Positions 34,472 through 43,315 are shown, counted from the stretch's first letter. The stretch is 46,883 bases of DNA from Chloroflexota bacterium (GCA_005879655.1 VBJK01000071.1:1-46883); one strand, 5' to 3'. Made by a program: numbers and translations. The notes: generated by a model not told the origin, from the letters alone.

Positions 34472-35020
34472 ATGGTTTTTATGAGTTCCATTAATCCTGT
34501 CATCCAGGTTGCGCAACAGATGTTATTAGGCGGTGCAGTCAAGCAGAACCATGCTCTAGAGCACGCCACCATTGTCTTGCTCTCCAGGAAGTATCCTGGC
34601 GTACGTTTTTCGGGTATCTCTTTTGCCGCAGGTTTCTTTGTTTTTGGCGAGGTGTCTACCGAGGCTATCCTTCCTGCTGCTGAAGAGGCACTCATGTTAT
34701 TGCGTACAACTCAGCCGGAGTTAGCAGTTCATGAACGCTGTGGTACAAATCTGGCAGTAGCGGGGATGCTCACTGGTCTGTCTGCAATGGCGGTGGCTAA
34801 ATTACGCCGTCCTTATAGTACCGTCAATAACGTCGTTTTGGCATCAACGGCGGCATTAGTACTCGCTCGTCCGTTAGGGTTGACGGTGCAGCGTTTCGTA
34901 ACGACGCAAACGCCGAATGAATCTATGAGCATTGAGAAGGTGACACCCATGACGGTATTTGGTGCTCCTGCACATTTTGTGCATACGGATAATCCAGATG
35001 CAGCAGGCTTGTTTTCCTAG
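34472..35020 (+). CDS. DUF6391-like membrane protein
   Basis: 182 residues from ATG 34472, with AGGAAGGATC just upstream. The most striking part is KQNHALEHATIVLLSRKYPG (His27 and His31 around Glu30), followed by RFSGISFAAGFFVFGEV and the HERCGTN block. I associate this pattern with DUF6391 proteins of cyanobacteria and Chloroflexota. Two hydrophobic segments (LAVAGMLTGLSAMAVAKL and VVLASTAALVLARPLGLTV) suggest membrane association, with a short hydrophilic tail. The His-Glu-His arrangement could bind a metal. Function unknown. A TATAAT at 34452-34457 may be its -10 box. Confidence 0.7.
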   Translation: MVFMSSINPVIQVAQQMLLGGAVKQNHALEHATIVLLSRKYPGVRFSGISFAAGFFVFGEVSTEAILPAAEEALMLLRTTQPELAVHERCGTNLAVAGMLTGLSAMAVAKLRRPYSTVNNVVLASTAALVLARPLGLTVQRFVTTQTPNESMSIEKVTPMTVFGAPAHFVHTDNPDAAGLFS

Positions 35021-35151
35021 TGTAAAGTCACTTGACATGTGAGACATCGTTCGATTAGAACTACCTGCGGTAGAAGGTGTGGGATGTGCATCAGGTTTGC
35101 TCTAGCCTTGCGATCTGTGTGAGGATACTGTAACAGAAGGGGAGGTTGATT

Positions 35152-36045
35152 ATGTCCACAGCACGTGAACAATTTTTGGTAGAAACTTCATGGTTAGCTG
35201 AACATCTCAATGATCCTGATATGCGCATTGTGGATATGCGTGGATATGTACGTTTGGTTGAGCATGAGGGATCTCAAAGTACAACAATTCAGGATGCATT
35301 GTATATCGGTGCTCGCGCTGAGTACGAACAGGGCCATATTCCTGGTGCCGTCTACATTGACTGGAGCAGCGATATTGTTGATCACAACGACCCCGTTGAG
35401 GCGCAAGTAGCTCCGCCCGTGGCTTTTGCAAGGGCGATGGAGCAAGTTGGTATTGGTGATCAACATCTGGTGGTCGCTTATGATGCCCATCCGACCGCGC
35501 AGTTTGCCACACGCCTGTGGTGGGCACTCAACTATTACGGGCATCAGAAAGTCGTGGTACTCAATGGTGGCCTGGCTAAGTGGCAGCGCGAAGGGCGTCC
35601 TCTTGCGCAAACCGTACCAATCTATCCGCCAACGAGATTTACGCCAGTAGTTCAGCCGGAGCTACGTGCCACAGCGGCGGACGTATTGGCCTTACTTGAT
35701 CAATCGGGGGTTGCGCTTATTGATGCACGTGATGAGGGACAGTATACAGGAAGGATTGCACGTGGTGAAGGGAGACGTGGGCATATTCCAGGTGCTCGGA
35801 GCATTCCTCGTGAACAAGTTATTGATATGGCAACAGGTACATTCCGTAGCAATAAAGAACTACAATCACTATTTAATGGTGAAGGATTAGTACCGGAAGA
35901 ACGTATTGTGGCCTATTGTAATGGCGGAGTTGCGGCAACAACTCTTCTCTTTACCCTCGCCATGCTAGGATATCGTCATCTGACGAACTATGATGGTTCT
36001 TGGAATGAGTGGGGAAGCCGTGCTGATTTGCCTACAGAAGTTTGA
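35152..36045 (+). CDS. sulfurtransferase with two rhodanese domains
   Basis: 297 residues from ATG 35152, six bases after GGAGG (an upstream TTG at 35146 is less likely). Two tandem rhodanese domains: the N-terminal one has Asp where the active Cys would be (VVAYDAHPTAQFATRLWW). The C-terminal one carries the active Cys256 in VAYCNGGVAATT, preceded by LIDARDEGQYTGRIARGEGRRGHIPGA. This is the layout of thiosulfate/3-mercaptopyruvate sulfurtransferases (SseA type), which move sulfane sulfur to cyanide or thiols. No signal peptide, so cytoplasmic. Hairpins follow the stop directly. Confidence 0.9.
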   Translation: MSTAREQFLVETSWLAEHLNDPDMRIVDMRGYVRLVEHEGSQSTTIQDALYIGARAEYEQGHIPGAVYIDWSSDIVDHNDPVEAQVAPPVAFARAMEQVGIGDQHLVVAYDAHPTAQFATRLWWALNYYGHQKVVVLNGGLAKWQREGRPLAQTVPIYPPTRFTPVVQPELRATAADVLALLDQSGVALIDARDEGQYTGRIARGEGRRGHIPGARSIPREQVIDMATGTFRSNKELQSLFNGEGLVPEERIVAYCNGGVAATTLLFTLAMLGYRHLTNYDGSWNEWGSRADLPTEV

Positions 36046-36048
36046 AAT

Positions 36049-36148
36049 ACATGGGGTCAGGGACCCCATGTGTGAAAGCACAGGGGCCTCCACAGGTCGA
36101 AATCGGTGAAGCGAAAGGGACCAGATGCGACGCGATCTGGTCCCTTTC
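36049..36148 (+). promoter_or_regulatory. two hairpins and a shared motif in the coxG-like leader
   Basis: ACATGGGGTC pairs with GACCCCATGT (36049-36058 with 36062-36071), three bases after the sulfurtransferase stop. GAAAGGGACCAGAT pairs with ATCTGGTCCCTTTC (36113-36126 with 36135-36148), 20 bases before the next start. Between them, 36069-36096 repeats the motif found before the catalase pseudogene. Neither stem has a U-tract. A terminator plus a structured leader, or one regulatory RNA element, are both possible. Confidence 0.5.
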
Positions 36149-36167
36149 AATTGAGAAAGGAGATTTT

Positions 36168-36611
36168 ATGGATTTTTCTGGTACACAAACGATTGCAGCG
36201 CCTATTGAGCAAGTATGGGACTATCTGCTGGATGTGAATAAAGTGGCGGCATGTGCGCCGGGTTTTCAGAGCCTTGAGGAGTTAGGACCGGAGCATTGGA
36301 AGGCAATGATTGCCGTTGGTATAGGGCCAGTCAAAGCAAAATTCACTATTGATCTGACGCGTCCAGAGTTGCAACAACCGCAGCTCATGGTGGTGAAGGG
36401 ACGTGGTAAAGCGCCTGGTAGTGCGGTGGAGCTAGAGGGACGAATAAATCTCACAGCCATTGACGTGACGCAGACGCAGATGGATTGGAGCGCGCACGTC
36501 GTGGTGAGCGGGACGATAGCCAGTGTGGGGGCACGCCTCTTAAGTGGTGCCGTCGAAAAACTCACTGCACAATTTTTTGCCTGCCTCAAGAAGAATTTGC
36601 AACCAGCTTAG
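36168..36611 (+). CDS. CoxG-like SRPBCC protein
   Basis: 147 residues from ATG 36168 with AAAGGAG. MDFSGTQTIAAPIEQVWDYLLDVNKVAACAPGFQSLEELG is the typical opening of the carbon-monoxide-dehydrogenase subunit G (CoxG) branch of the SRPBCC/START fold, a hydrophobic-pocket protein. VGIGPVKAKFTIDL and the VSGTIASVGARLLSGAVEKL segment also fit. No CO dehydrogenase genes are nearby, so a CO role is not supported; lipid, ligand or membrane-anchoring roles are open. A paralogue lies 150 bases away on the opposite strand. Confidence 0.82.
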   Translation: MDFSGTQTIAAPIEQVWDYLLDVNKVAACAPGFQSLEELGPEHWKAMIAVGIGPVKAKFTIDLTRPELQQPQLMVVKGRGKAPGSAVELEGRINLTAIDVTQTQMDWSAHVVVSGTIASVGARLLSGAVEKLTAQFFACLKKNLQPA

Positions 36612-36628
36612 ACCAAGAGCATAGCTAG

Positions 36629-36713
36629 TGCAGAACCCCAAAACCCTTTGGGGAATGGGAGAATTTGGGGACACCCCAAACCCCGAAAGGCGGGCGAAGC
36701 CCCCTGGACCCCC
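36629..36713 (+). repeat. dispersed multi-hairpin repeat, full copy
   Basis: TGCAGAACCCCAAAACC, TTTGGGGAATGGG, AATTTGGGGACACCCCAAA, CCCCGAAAGGCGGGCG, and AAGCCCCCTGGACCCCC. It lies between two convergent CoxG-like genes. A half-copy of the second repeat family (GTGGGCATCC, then GGGTGCCCTGCGCG) follows at 36729-36762. Confidence 0.85.
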
Positions 36714-36762
36714 GCTTAGCGCGCATGCCTGTGGGCATCCTTTATGGGTGCCCTGCGCGCTT

Positions 36763-37197
36763 TCACGAGATAGCTTTGTCTAAATTTTTGAAGAATGAAT
36801 TGAGAGAGCTTTCTACAATAGTCTTACCAATGGGATTGTTGGCCATGGAGATAGGACCCTCAAGCTCGGCATTGGCACTGTAGGTGAGCAATGCGCTACC
36901 CGCTTCATCCTGCAAGTTGATCTGGCTGACCGAGTTAATCGAACCCCCGGTACCTTTGCGCTGCACCTGAAGTTCGAGATGGCTGGGTTCTTGGCGGTTG
37001 GCAATATTGATCACTACCATATAGGGGCCTTTTAGCCCTGGGAGTTGTGTAGTAATGCTCGCTCTCAAGCGATTTGCATCAACGTATTCAACTGAACTGC
37101 AACCAGGGATGCAGGACTTGAGAACGTCAGGATTGAGAATGGCACGAAAAACTTGTGCGCTGGATGCTTTGAATTTATGCTTACCGCTAAGCTTCAT
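36763..37197 (-). CDS. SRPBCC/CoxG-like protein
   Basis: 144 residues: MKLSGKHKFKASSAQVFRAILNPDVLKSCIPGCSSVEYVD, then LPGLKGPYMVVINIANRQEPSHLELQVQR and a C-terminal helix IGKTIVESSLNSFFKNLDKAIS. This is the same helix-grip fold as the gene at 36168. The two differ clearly in sequence, so the duplication is old. Start codon at 37197; the ribosome site on the minus strand is AGGG. Function unknown. Confidence 0.8.
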   Translation of the reverse strand: MKLSGKHKFKASSAQVFRAILNPDVLKSCIPGCSSVEYVDANRLRASITTQLPGLKGPYMVVINIANRQEPSHLELQVQRKGTGGSINSVSQINLQDEAGSALLTYSANAELEGPISMANNPIGKTIVESSLNSFFKNLDKAIS

Positions 37198-37469
37198 TGA
37201 AGAAAAGCCCTTCCTTATATGCTAAACGTATGGTGATTAATCGTCTATTCTAATGAGCAAAAATGAAAACGTCCTTCTGCTCGATGAAATCTGTGTCTCA
37301 TTGTAGCGGTTCCCTGTGGAACTTGCAAGTGGGAAGAATTCTGATGATCCTACCCGCACCCCCAAATTTGCTATTTCGTTTAGTATCTGACGAATTATAT
37401 GTTATACTATGTTTATGTATTCCAACATGTATCGTATATCTAATAAAAAGTCGTGTTTTAGGGGCAACA

Positions 37470-38654
37470 ATGGCTTCACATGAAGAGCAGAATAAACAAG
37501 GTGAAATGATGCAGCAGAGGTGGATTTCTCGTTTTGCACGAGAACGGCAGGACCTTTCTGCCTCAATTGAGGAAACATTGGGAGATTATGCTGCTCAGGG
37601 GCGGCAATGGCAGGGTGACGGGGAAGGGTTGGAGGAGCAGAGCGATCAAGATGGTACTGGCGGTGGCTCATCCCAGAAGCCTATTATTCCCCCTCAGCTG
37701 ACTCTGCAATCTAAGGCGCTAACCGTAATACAGACTGAGAGTAATGCTGATACTGCCAGCCATGCTCGTCTGGTTAAGCCATCTCCTGTTGCAAGGAAAG
37801 ATGGCGAGCAGCCAGCGGCACAGGCGACGCAGAATGTCAATGCACTGATGCGTCTGGCTCAGCGTGTTACTTCATCATTCGCTGCTTTGGGCAATGTGCT
37901 CCGTCTTGAACCATCGTCGGTGGCGTCTGCTCACCCTCAGACCGATGAGCTGTATGGCACTGAAGCTGAAGAGCAAGCACCTGTTAGCCAACAGACTGCG
38001 CTTGCTGTCACCGAAGATCAAGACCTGGTAGTATCTGACCTGCCGCCAGCCACGCCGTTGGCAGAAGTGCCTGACCGTTCTTCTGCCGGAGAGCCAGCAG
38101 AGCGAGCTAGTGGATCAACTCAGCCCATGGCGTCCCTGCCGAAGGTGCAACGCTTAGTCGGTCGCACCACACTGGTACGTATGGAAGCTGTCTCATCTAC
38201 GCCACCGCTTACAACCGAGCACGAGGCGCACAAGCTGCTGCAAGAGGATGTCAGCGGTATGACTTCAGCACAGTTACTGGCTCTGGATGTCCTGCGTGAC
38301 TGTCAGGGGATAACCAGTGCACATTTGCCAGTACTTGAGCGCAGGCGTGAGCAGAAAGAGGCCACCAGTGCACATTTGCCAGCAGTGAATACACTGACAG
38401 GTAATGTAGCTGTAGCTCGCAGTACACTTTCAGGTTCGGGTATCTTTGAGAGTGGACAAAAAGAGGTCTCTGTCCCGAATGCCCATGTTACAGCGTCCAC
38501 TGTCGTGTTTGTGATGCTCACCAATGATCCAGGGCCTGTGGTAGTGCAGTATGTATCCCTACAGCCGCAGATCGGGTTTACTGTGCATCTGACGGCACCG
38601 ACGGCTATGAAGGTAGCATTTAACTATAAGGTTATGACAGGTGAACTCGTATGA
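37470..38654 (+). CDS. disordered protein of unknown function
   Basis: 394 residues from ATG 37470 with AGGGGC six bases upstream. The upstream extension of the open frame to 37263 looks non-coding and contains a TATACT promoter-like box at 37403-37408. The protein is rich in Ala, Gln, Glu, Ser, Thr and Pro, with no membrane helix and no fold recognised over most of its length. The middle carries three degenerate repeats (MTSAQLLALD, ITSAHLPVLE, ATSAHLPAVN). Only the last ~55 residues (ASTVVFVMLTNDPGPVVVQYVSLQPQ and onward) look folded, with beta-strand character. It ends within a hairpin shared with the convergent kinase gene. Function not assigned. Confidence 0.65.
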   Translation: MASHEEQNKQGEMMQQRWISRFARERQDLSASIEETLGDYAAQGRQWQGDGEGLEEQSDQDGTGGGSSQKPIIPPQLTLQSKALTVIQTESNADTASHARLVKPSPVARKDGEQPAAQATQNVNALMRLAQRVTSSFAALGNVLRLEPSSVASAHPQTDELYGTEAEEQAPVSQQTALAVTEDQDLVVSDLPPATPLAEVPDRSSAGEPAERASGSTQPMASLPKVQRLVGRTTLVRMEAVSSTPPLTTEHEAHKLLQEDVSGMTSAQLLALDVLRDCQGITSAHLPVLERRREQKEATSAHLPAVNTLTGNVAVARSTLSGSGIFESGQKEVSVPNAHVTASTVVFVMLTNDPGPVVVQYVSLQPQIGFTVHLTAPTAMKVAFNYKVMTGELV

Positions 38655-38663
38655 GTTCACCTG
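38638..38663. terminator. hairpin containing the stop codons of both convergent genes
   Basis: CAGGTGAACTC (38638-38648) pairs with GAGTTCACCTG (38653-38663) with a GTAT loop. The TGA of the plus gene (38652-38654) and the TGA of the minus gene (38657-38659) both lie in it. No T run is present on the plus side except CTTTGCTTT, so termination strength is uncertain. Confidence 0.55.
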
Positions 38664-41575
38664 GCTTTGCTTTCTACTAGAGGAAGTGTAAAGATAAAGC
38701 GACTGCCTTCACCCGGAATCCCACTACTCTGCACATGAATAGTCCCTCCATGCAAATGCAGAAACTCTGCAACAACATAGAGTCCTAACCCAATCCCTCG
38801 TGTCTGGCTACCCTCAACATTAGCGGCGCGGTAAAAACGCTCAAAGAGTCGCGCTTGCGCGTCCTGGGGAATACCAATACCGGCATCCTGAACTTGCACT
38901 TCAGCCACCATTTTTGCTTCGTCATTAGAGCGTTGCATCAGTGAGACCGTGATCGGACCTCCCAGTGGGCTGTACTTTATCGCATTCTGGATGAGATTGG
39001 CAAAGATTTGTAGCAGACGCGCTTTATCGCCTAGCACAAGATAGGGGCGCTCGCTAGGCTCCACAACGTATTCAATCTGGTGGGTAAGCGAGGTGGTGGC
39101 ATGTTCAGCGACGACTTGTTTGGCAATCTCCTCCAGATTAATCTCTTCCTGTTGTAATGCGATCTGGCCACGGTTGAGGAGCGTAACTTCCAGAAATGTA
39201 TTAACAATATTGGTGAGTTGGCGAGCTTGTTGTTCGATGCTAGGAATGCCTTCGTCAAGCTTTTCGCGTAATTTAGGTTCCACAGCGGCAGCTTTACGTA
39301 GCGCACGAGCAATCATCTGGCTATGCGCGAGGATGATGGTGAGCGGCGTGCGAAACTCGTGGGCCGTAATAGCAAGAAATTCGTCTTTGAGGGAGTTGGA
39401 TTGGCGCATAATGGCTTCATTGGTGTGTGCAATCTCTGCTTCTTCCTGCCAGCGTGCTTGCTCAATAGCCAGACCAGCGAATTGCGTAATGCCTTCAACG
39501 ACGGCGATATCCCAGATATTAAAAATGGAGCTGGTGAGGAAACGAGTCGCTCCTGGCTCAGGATGGCGCTCGCGTTTCAGTTTGGAAGAGCGATCAAAGA
39601 GCATAACACCTTGTAGCTGATTATTATGCGCAATAGGTGCGGCAAGAATCATGGTATCTTGAAATGGATTAGGCTGTTCTGAGAATTGTTCTCCGCTGAT
39701 GAGCGTAGCATGACCACTAAACAACTGTGTGCGGAAATCTGCATATTGGTCTTCAGTAGGGGCCAGCCAGCGTTGTTGTTCGGCGAGCCATTGTTCCTCT
39801 GCCTCTGGCTTAAAGCCAAGAGAGAGCAATGGCTGAAAGGCTTGTTTTTCTGGCTGATAGAGTAATACAATGCCTCGGTCGCAATTAAGGGTAGTCAGCG
39901 TCATGGCCAGCACGCGGTGCAGAATATCTTTGATGTCAGTAATACCGGATACGATCTCTACGGCGTGCAGCATAGTGTCTAGAGCACGGCGAATACGCCT
40001 CTCTACACGTACTTGTTCCGTCACATCACGAAATGCTCCCACAATACCAATCTGGCAGCCTGTGCTATCCAGTAGAGGGGCGACATTGACCTCGACCATA
40101 CGCTCAGAGTTATCGGCACGCATGGTAATAAAGCGTTCTCCATGTATCTGCTCACCTTGCAGGGCACGCGAGAGAGGAAAATTTTCGGGAGAGATGCTCT
40201 GGCCTTGGAGGGTATAAAAGGGACAATGTTGCAAAATATAGGAAAGCGATATAGTAGTGTCAGACGGTAAACTCAAAAAACGTCGAGCGGTATTATTGCC
40301 AACGATCATTTCACCATGCATATCAATAACCATAATGCCTTCAGTCATCGCATTAAATACTGCATCGAGCGTATTAGCGCGTTCTGTGGCCAGTGTTGCC
40401 GCCTGGTGTACTTCAGTCAAGATCTGGGATTTTTCAATGGCCAGAGCGCACTGAGTGGCGATATCCAACGAGAATGCGTATTGTCCGGGGGTAGGTTCAG
40501 GTTTTGCCTTTGAGTAGCTGACGAAGGCAAAACCAACACAATGAGTGTGATTGAAGAGTGCAGTTCTCGTAAGGACATTGCTGTCATTGTATGAACTGAC
40601 AAGCAATGGCACAATAAGCACATTCTCCATACCCAGTTGTTGGAACCAGCGTTGCTCTGTGCCCTGGATGAGTTCTTGGGGCACGAAGGCTGGCATCCCT
40701 TCGGTGGCTGCTATATAACAGTGAGAGAGTTCTTCTAAGGGAGGAGCCAGGTATCCTGGTAGAGGTGATGAGGGGTTCTTTTGCCTGCTGATGTTGGCGA
40801 GGGAGAGCCTACCGGACTCGATGAGTACAATGGCAACACTTTTGGCTTCCAATCCATGTAGCAGGTGTTGCGTTGCGGTATCGAGCACCAGAGCAAGATC
40901 TTTACCCGAATTCACGGCCATCGCAACGCGGTAAATGGATTGAGCGCGGTCGATCAGACGCTCTGCTCGTTGGCGTTCCGTCTGAGCTTGTTGGTAGAGG
41001 CGAGCGTTATGAATAGCGATCGCTGCTTGTTGACCGATAGCGCGGGCTAGTTGCTGATGATCAGGGGAGAAGAGAGTATACTGTCTTGGATTGTCCAGAG
41101 ACATCAGTCCCACAGGGCGATCTTCGCGAATTAAGGCAATCAATAAAACTGAATGTACAAGAAACTTTCTCGCAATGGTACGCATATGTTTGCTGGTGGC
41201 TAGTTGAAGATCCTCAAGTGCGAGCATCCCACCTTCTTGTAGAAGGCGGTGGATGACGGGGTCGTTGAAAGGAAGGGAGCTACGTCTCCAAATATGTTGT
41301 GCTATCTGTGCACTTTTTCTACCGGCTCGCTGATCAGTAAGATGATAGGCAGAGAGAAGAAACATAGCTTGTTGATCATCTAGCAACCAGACTGCACACC
41401 GTTCAACATCACACACTTCAGTAGTACGTCGGACAAGTACCTGTAAGATATGTGTTGTATCAAGTGAGGAAGCCAGCAATGCTGACAACTCGCGTAGAAG
41501 CTCGCTTTCGCGTAGCGCATTTAATAGACGTATATGCTCTTCATTACTTAACGATAAAGGGCTTTCACCAGGCAT
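38657..41575 (-). CDS. large soluble histidine kinase with GAF-GAF-PAS-GAF input
   Basis: 972 residues, no membrane helix. Order by eye: GAF ~20-195 (DVERCAVWLLDDQQAMFLLS; IALIREDRPVGLMSLDNP), second GAF ~205-395, PAS ~400-525 (LDAVFNAMTEGIMVIDMHGEMIVGNNTARRFL with a PAC segment GCQIGIVGAFRDVTEQ), third GAF ~530-690 (LNCDRGIVLLY). HisKA has TAHEFRTPLTIILAHSQMI with phospho-acceptor His739. HATPase is ~830-965 (NLIQNAIKYSPLGG, DAGIGIP, GIGLGLYV). Several ligand or redox inputs could be combined. No partner response regulator is adjacent, so it is an orphan kinase. Confidence 0.9.
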   Translation of the reverse strand: MPGESPLSLSNEEHIRLLNALRESELLRELSALLASSLDTTHILQVLVRRTTEVCDVERCAVWLLDDQQAMFLLSAYHLTDQRAGRKSAQIAQHIWRRSSLPFNDPVIHRLLQEGGMLALEDLQLATSKHMRTIARKFLVHSVLLIALIREDRPVGLMSLDNPRQYTLFSPDHQQLARAIGQQAAIAIHNARLYQQAQTERQRAERLIDRAQSIYRVAMAVNSGKDLALVLDTATQHLLHGLEAKSVAIVLIESGRLSLANISRQKNPSSPLPGYLAPPLEELSHCYIAATEGMPAFVPQELIQGTEQRWFQQLGMENVLIVPLLVSSYNDSNVLTRTALFNHTHCVGFAFVSYSKAKPEPTPGQYAFSLDIATQCALAIEKSQILTEVHQAATLATERANTLDAVFNAMTEGIMVIDMHGEMIVGNNTARRFLSLPSDTTISLSYILQHCPFYTLQGQSISPENFPLSRALQGEQIHGERFITMRADNSERMVEVNVAPLLDSTGCQIGIVGAFRDVTEQVRVERRIRRALDTMLHAVEIVSGITDIKDILHRVLAMTLTTLNCDRGIVLLYQPEKQAFQPLLSLGFKPEAEEQWLAEQQRWLAPTEDQYADFRTQLFSGHATLISGEQFSEQPNPFQDTMILAAPIAHNNQLQGVMLFDRSSKLKRERHPEPGATRFLTSSIFNIWDIAVVEGITQFAGLAIEQARWQEEAEIAHTNEAIMRQSNSLKDEFLAITAHEFRTPLTIILAHSQMIARALRKAAAVEPKLREKLDEGIPSIEQQARQLTNIVNTFLEVTLLNRGQIALQQEEINLEEIAKQVVAEHATTSLTHQIEYVVEPSERPYLVLGDKARLLQIFANLIQNAIKYSPLGGPITVSLMQRSNDEAKMVAEVQVQDAGIGIPQDAQARLFERFYRAANVEGSQTRGIGLGLYVVAEFLHLHGGTIHVQSSGIPGEGSRFIFTLPLVESKAR

Positions 41576-42009
41576 CCTCGTGACCTTTCAATGGACGATA
41601 TGACCACCAGGGCGTATGGATTACTCTGTAATTATATTAGCTAGCGCTGTCCTGACGACAGTACGGGGGACCTTCTATTTAATTGACTGAAAGTGTAACA
41701 GATCCATGTGGTGTACGTCAAGAAGCGTATGCGGTGAATGCGGTTAAAACTGTGATAGAAATGTGGAGGAAGAACTCAGCCATAAAAAAGAAAGCGAAGT
41801 TGCTCTTTATGCGTATCTTGTTGAGATGGGTGCTTGTTGGTACTGCCACGAAATGCCTGGAGCGGGAGCAGGGGAGGAAATTTTTAGGCCAGAAAATCTG
41901 TTGTATCCATAAAGGGACTTCAGACGTATAACTAATGAATAGGTAATAGCAACATCATAGATGCGTCCTTCCCGTAGTGCGGTTGTCTTTATTCCAAGGG
42001 AGCTGTGTT
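41576..42009 (+). other. intergenic stretch, no gene recognised
   Basis: 434 bases between the kinase start and the small gene at 42010. It contains an 82-codon open frame from a TTG at 41683 without a ribosome site and with unlikely composition, and a short CTGTC/GACAG hairpin near 41650. I see no RNA gene, promoter pair or repeat here that I would defend. Confidence 0.4.
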
Positions 42010-42210
42010 ATGTCAGAATATTCTTACACCACTGAAGATTGGGAGCTTCAGCGTCTCTTAGCAATTGGTTTTACAGAAGTTGAAGCCCACCGGCTCATTC
42101 ATATGAAAAAACACGTAAACGAACAGATCGAATATCGTGAAATGATACAGGAAAGCCGCCGTCTCAACTTTATTCGTTGGCTGATTGAACATGACCGCAT
42201 CAGTAGGTGA
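42010..42210 (+). CDS. small hypothetical protein, 66 residues
   Basis: ATG 42010 is preceded by AAGGGAG at seven bases, which decides this start over an upstream in-frame codon. The protein MSEYSYTTEDWELQRLLAIGFTEVEAHRLIHMKKHVNEQ is highly helical and charged and ends RWLIEHDRISR. No family recognised. A series of hairpins and a strong terminator follow within 130 bases. Monocistronic. Confidence 0.7.
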   Translation: MSEYSYTTEDWELQRLLAIGFTEVEAHRLIHMKKHVNEQIEYREMIQESRRLNFIRWLIEHDRISR

Positions 42211-42300
42211 ACTCCCACGGGGTTAAAGACCGCGTGGCTTGACTTCCATATGCAGTGTATTCTAAAGATCATGCAAATACTTGTGATCTTGCCCAATAGA

Positions 42301-42342
42301 CAAGAGACAGAAGGCATATTTGACCTTCTGTCTCTTGCTTTT
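42301..42342 (+). terminator. Rho-independent terminator
   Basis: CAAGAGACAGAAGG (42301-42314) pairs perfectly with CCTTCTGTCTCTTG (42324-42337), 9-base loop, then CTTTTTA. It ends the transcript of the 66-residue protein gene. Two smaller hairpins precede it, at about 42214-42236 and 42265-42290. Confidence 0.88.
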
Positions 42343-42357
42343 TATGTGGCGCAAAGT

Positions 42358-42751
42358 TGAGTAAGACATAAGCCGAATTCTGTGCTCACGCCACCTCTCG
42401 TTGACGCGAGTGGCAATCATCTATCTAGGACGTTGGTTGCCCAACGTCTCCTGCGATCAACCCGAAGGTTGACAGGCGAGCAACCTGCTAACACACACGC
42501 ATTGCGCATGTGCTAACCCTTCTGCTTGATCTTGCTCCAGATGGGGTTTGCCCAGCCAAGCAGTCACCTGCTTGCTGGTAAGCTCTTACCTTACCATTTC
42601 ACCCTTACCCGGCTACCGAGGGTAACGCGGGCGGTATGTTTCTGTTGCACTTTTCCTTAAGGTCGCCCCCACTGGCCGTTAGCCAGCATCCCGCTCTATG
42701 GAGTTCGGACTTTCCTCGGATTTGGCAACCCGCGATTGCCCGTCTTACTCA
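42358..42751 (-). ncRNA. rnpB: RNase P RNA, bacterial type A
   Basis: The minus strand holds the catalytic RNA of RNase P, which matures tRNA 5' ends. The 5' and 3' ends TGAGTAAGAC and GTCTTACTCA pair as helix P1. The conserved core GAGGAAAGTCCGAACTCC lies near the 5' end, GGTAAGGGTGAAATGG in the middle, and the 3' conserved ACAGAATTCGGCTTAT near the end. Length about 394 bases is normal for type A. It lies between the small gene's terminator and a palindromic repeat; its promoter should lie near 42755-42800 but is not sharply defined. Confidence 0.95.
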
Positions 42752-42792
42752 CATCTGCTATCAAAGAGTAGCACATCTCACGTGAGACGTCT

Positions 42793-42929
42793 AGGGCAAC
42801 CACAAAGGATTGCCCCTAATGGTACAGATCGACTTTTGATCCGCGTTCGTACCATTGTAGGGGCAATCCCTTGTGGTTGCCCTGCGGACGGCTTATGTGA
42901 ACGGTATCGTGCCTTGTGGTTGCCCTGGC
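42793..42929. repeat. palindromic repeat, imperfect copy plus half-copy
   Basis: 42793-42825 and 42849-42883 are imperfect inverted repeats with TTGCCCCTA and ACCATTGTAGGGGCAA cores; a half-copy (CTTGTGGTTGCCCTGG type) follows to 42929. Same family as 14367-14463. It lies upstream of rnpB and directly downstream of the ParM-partner gene. Confidence 0.85.
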
Positions 42930-42931
42930 CT

Positions 42932-43315
42932 CTATAAGAGTGTCCAATAATCGGCGGCTTCCTCGGCGTTCTGATCTGCTTCCGTTGATGCAGTCAAAAT
43001 AATTTCCTCCGCATGGTCAGCTCCGACGAGGCCGTTAGCTGCACTTGCCCCGTTGTCACCAGAAGCACCATTAGCAACTGTGCCTCCTCTTTTCACGCCA
43101 TTGTAAGCAGAGGGACCAGCCAGGGAGGTTGTTGTCGGCAATGAGACGCCTTGAGACTTCATTTCGTAATACTCGGTTAGACGCAAGGCGATCAACCTAC
43201 CAGGCTGATCAATCATATGATATTTCAACGCATCTTGCCGCAAAGCCTCCGTAGTAAAAGATTCTTTAAGCAGACCTACTTTGAAATACAAATACTTGTC
43301 TGATTCTTGTGACAT
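42932..43315 (-). CDS. small partner protein of the ParM-like actin
   Basis: 127 residues from ATG 43315 (MSQESDKYLYFKVGLLKESFTTEALRQDALKYHMIDQPGRLIALRLTEYYEMK). It has a folded N-terminal ~60 residues with strand-helix-helix character and a low-complexity Gly/Ala/Asn/Ser tail ending in an acidic stretch. The start is 22 bases after the actin-like gene, so both form an operon. Position and size recall ParR, the DNA-binding adaptor of ParM systems, often a ribbon-helix-helix protein with a flexible tail. This is inference; no ParR signature is certain. Confidence 0.65.
   Translation of the reverse strand: MSQESDKYLYFKVGLLKESFTTEALRQDALKYHMIDQPGRLIALRLTEYYEMKSQGVSLPTTTSLAGPSAYNGVKRGGTVANGASGDNGASAANGLVGADHAEEIILTASTEADQNAEEAADYWTLL

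Noticed and set aside
36168..37197. CoxG-like pair taken as part of a CO dehydrogenase locus
   Set aside because: No coxS, coxM or coxL gene is present in the window; only the fold is supported.
37263..37469. N-terminal extension of the disordered protein
   Set aside because: Upstream part has different composition, includes a promoter-like box, and ATG 37470 has a good ribosome site.
41683..41931. 82-codon open frame in the gap before the small gene at 42010
   Set aside because: TTG start, no ribosome site, and no family resemblance; not better than chance.
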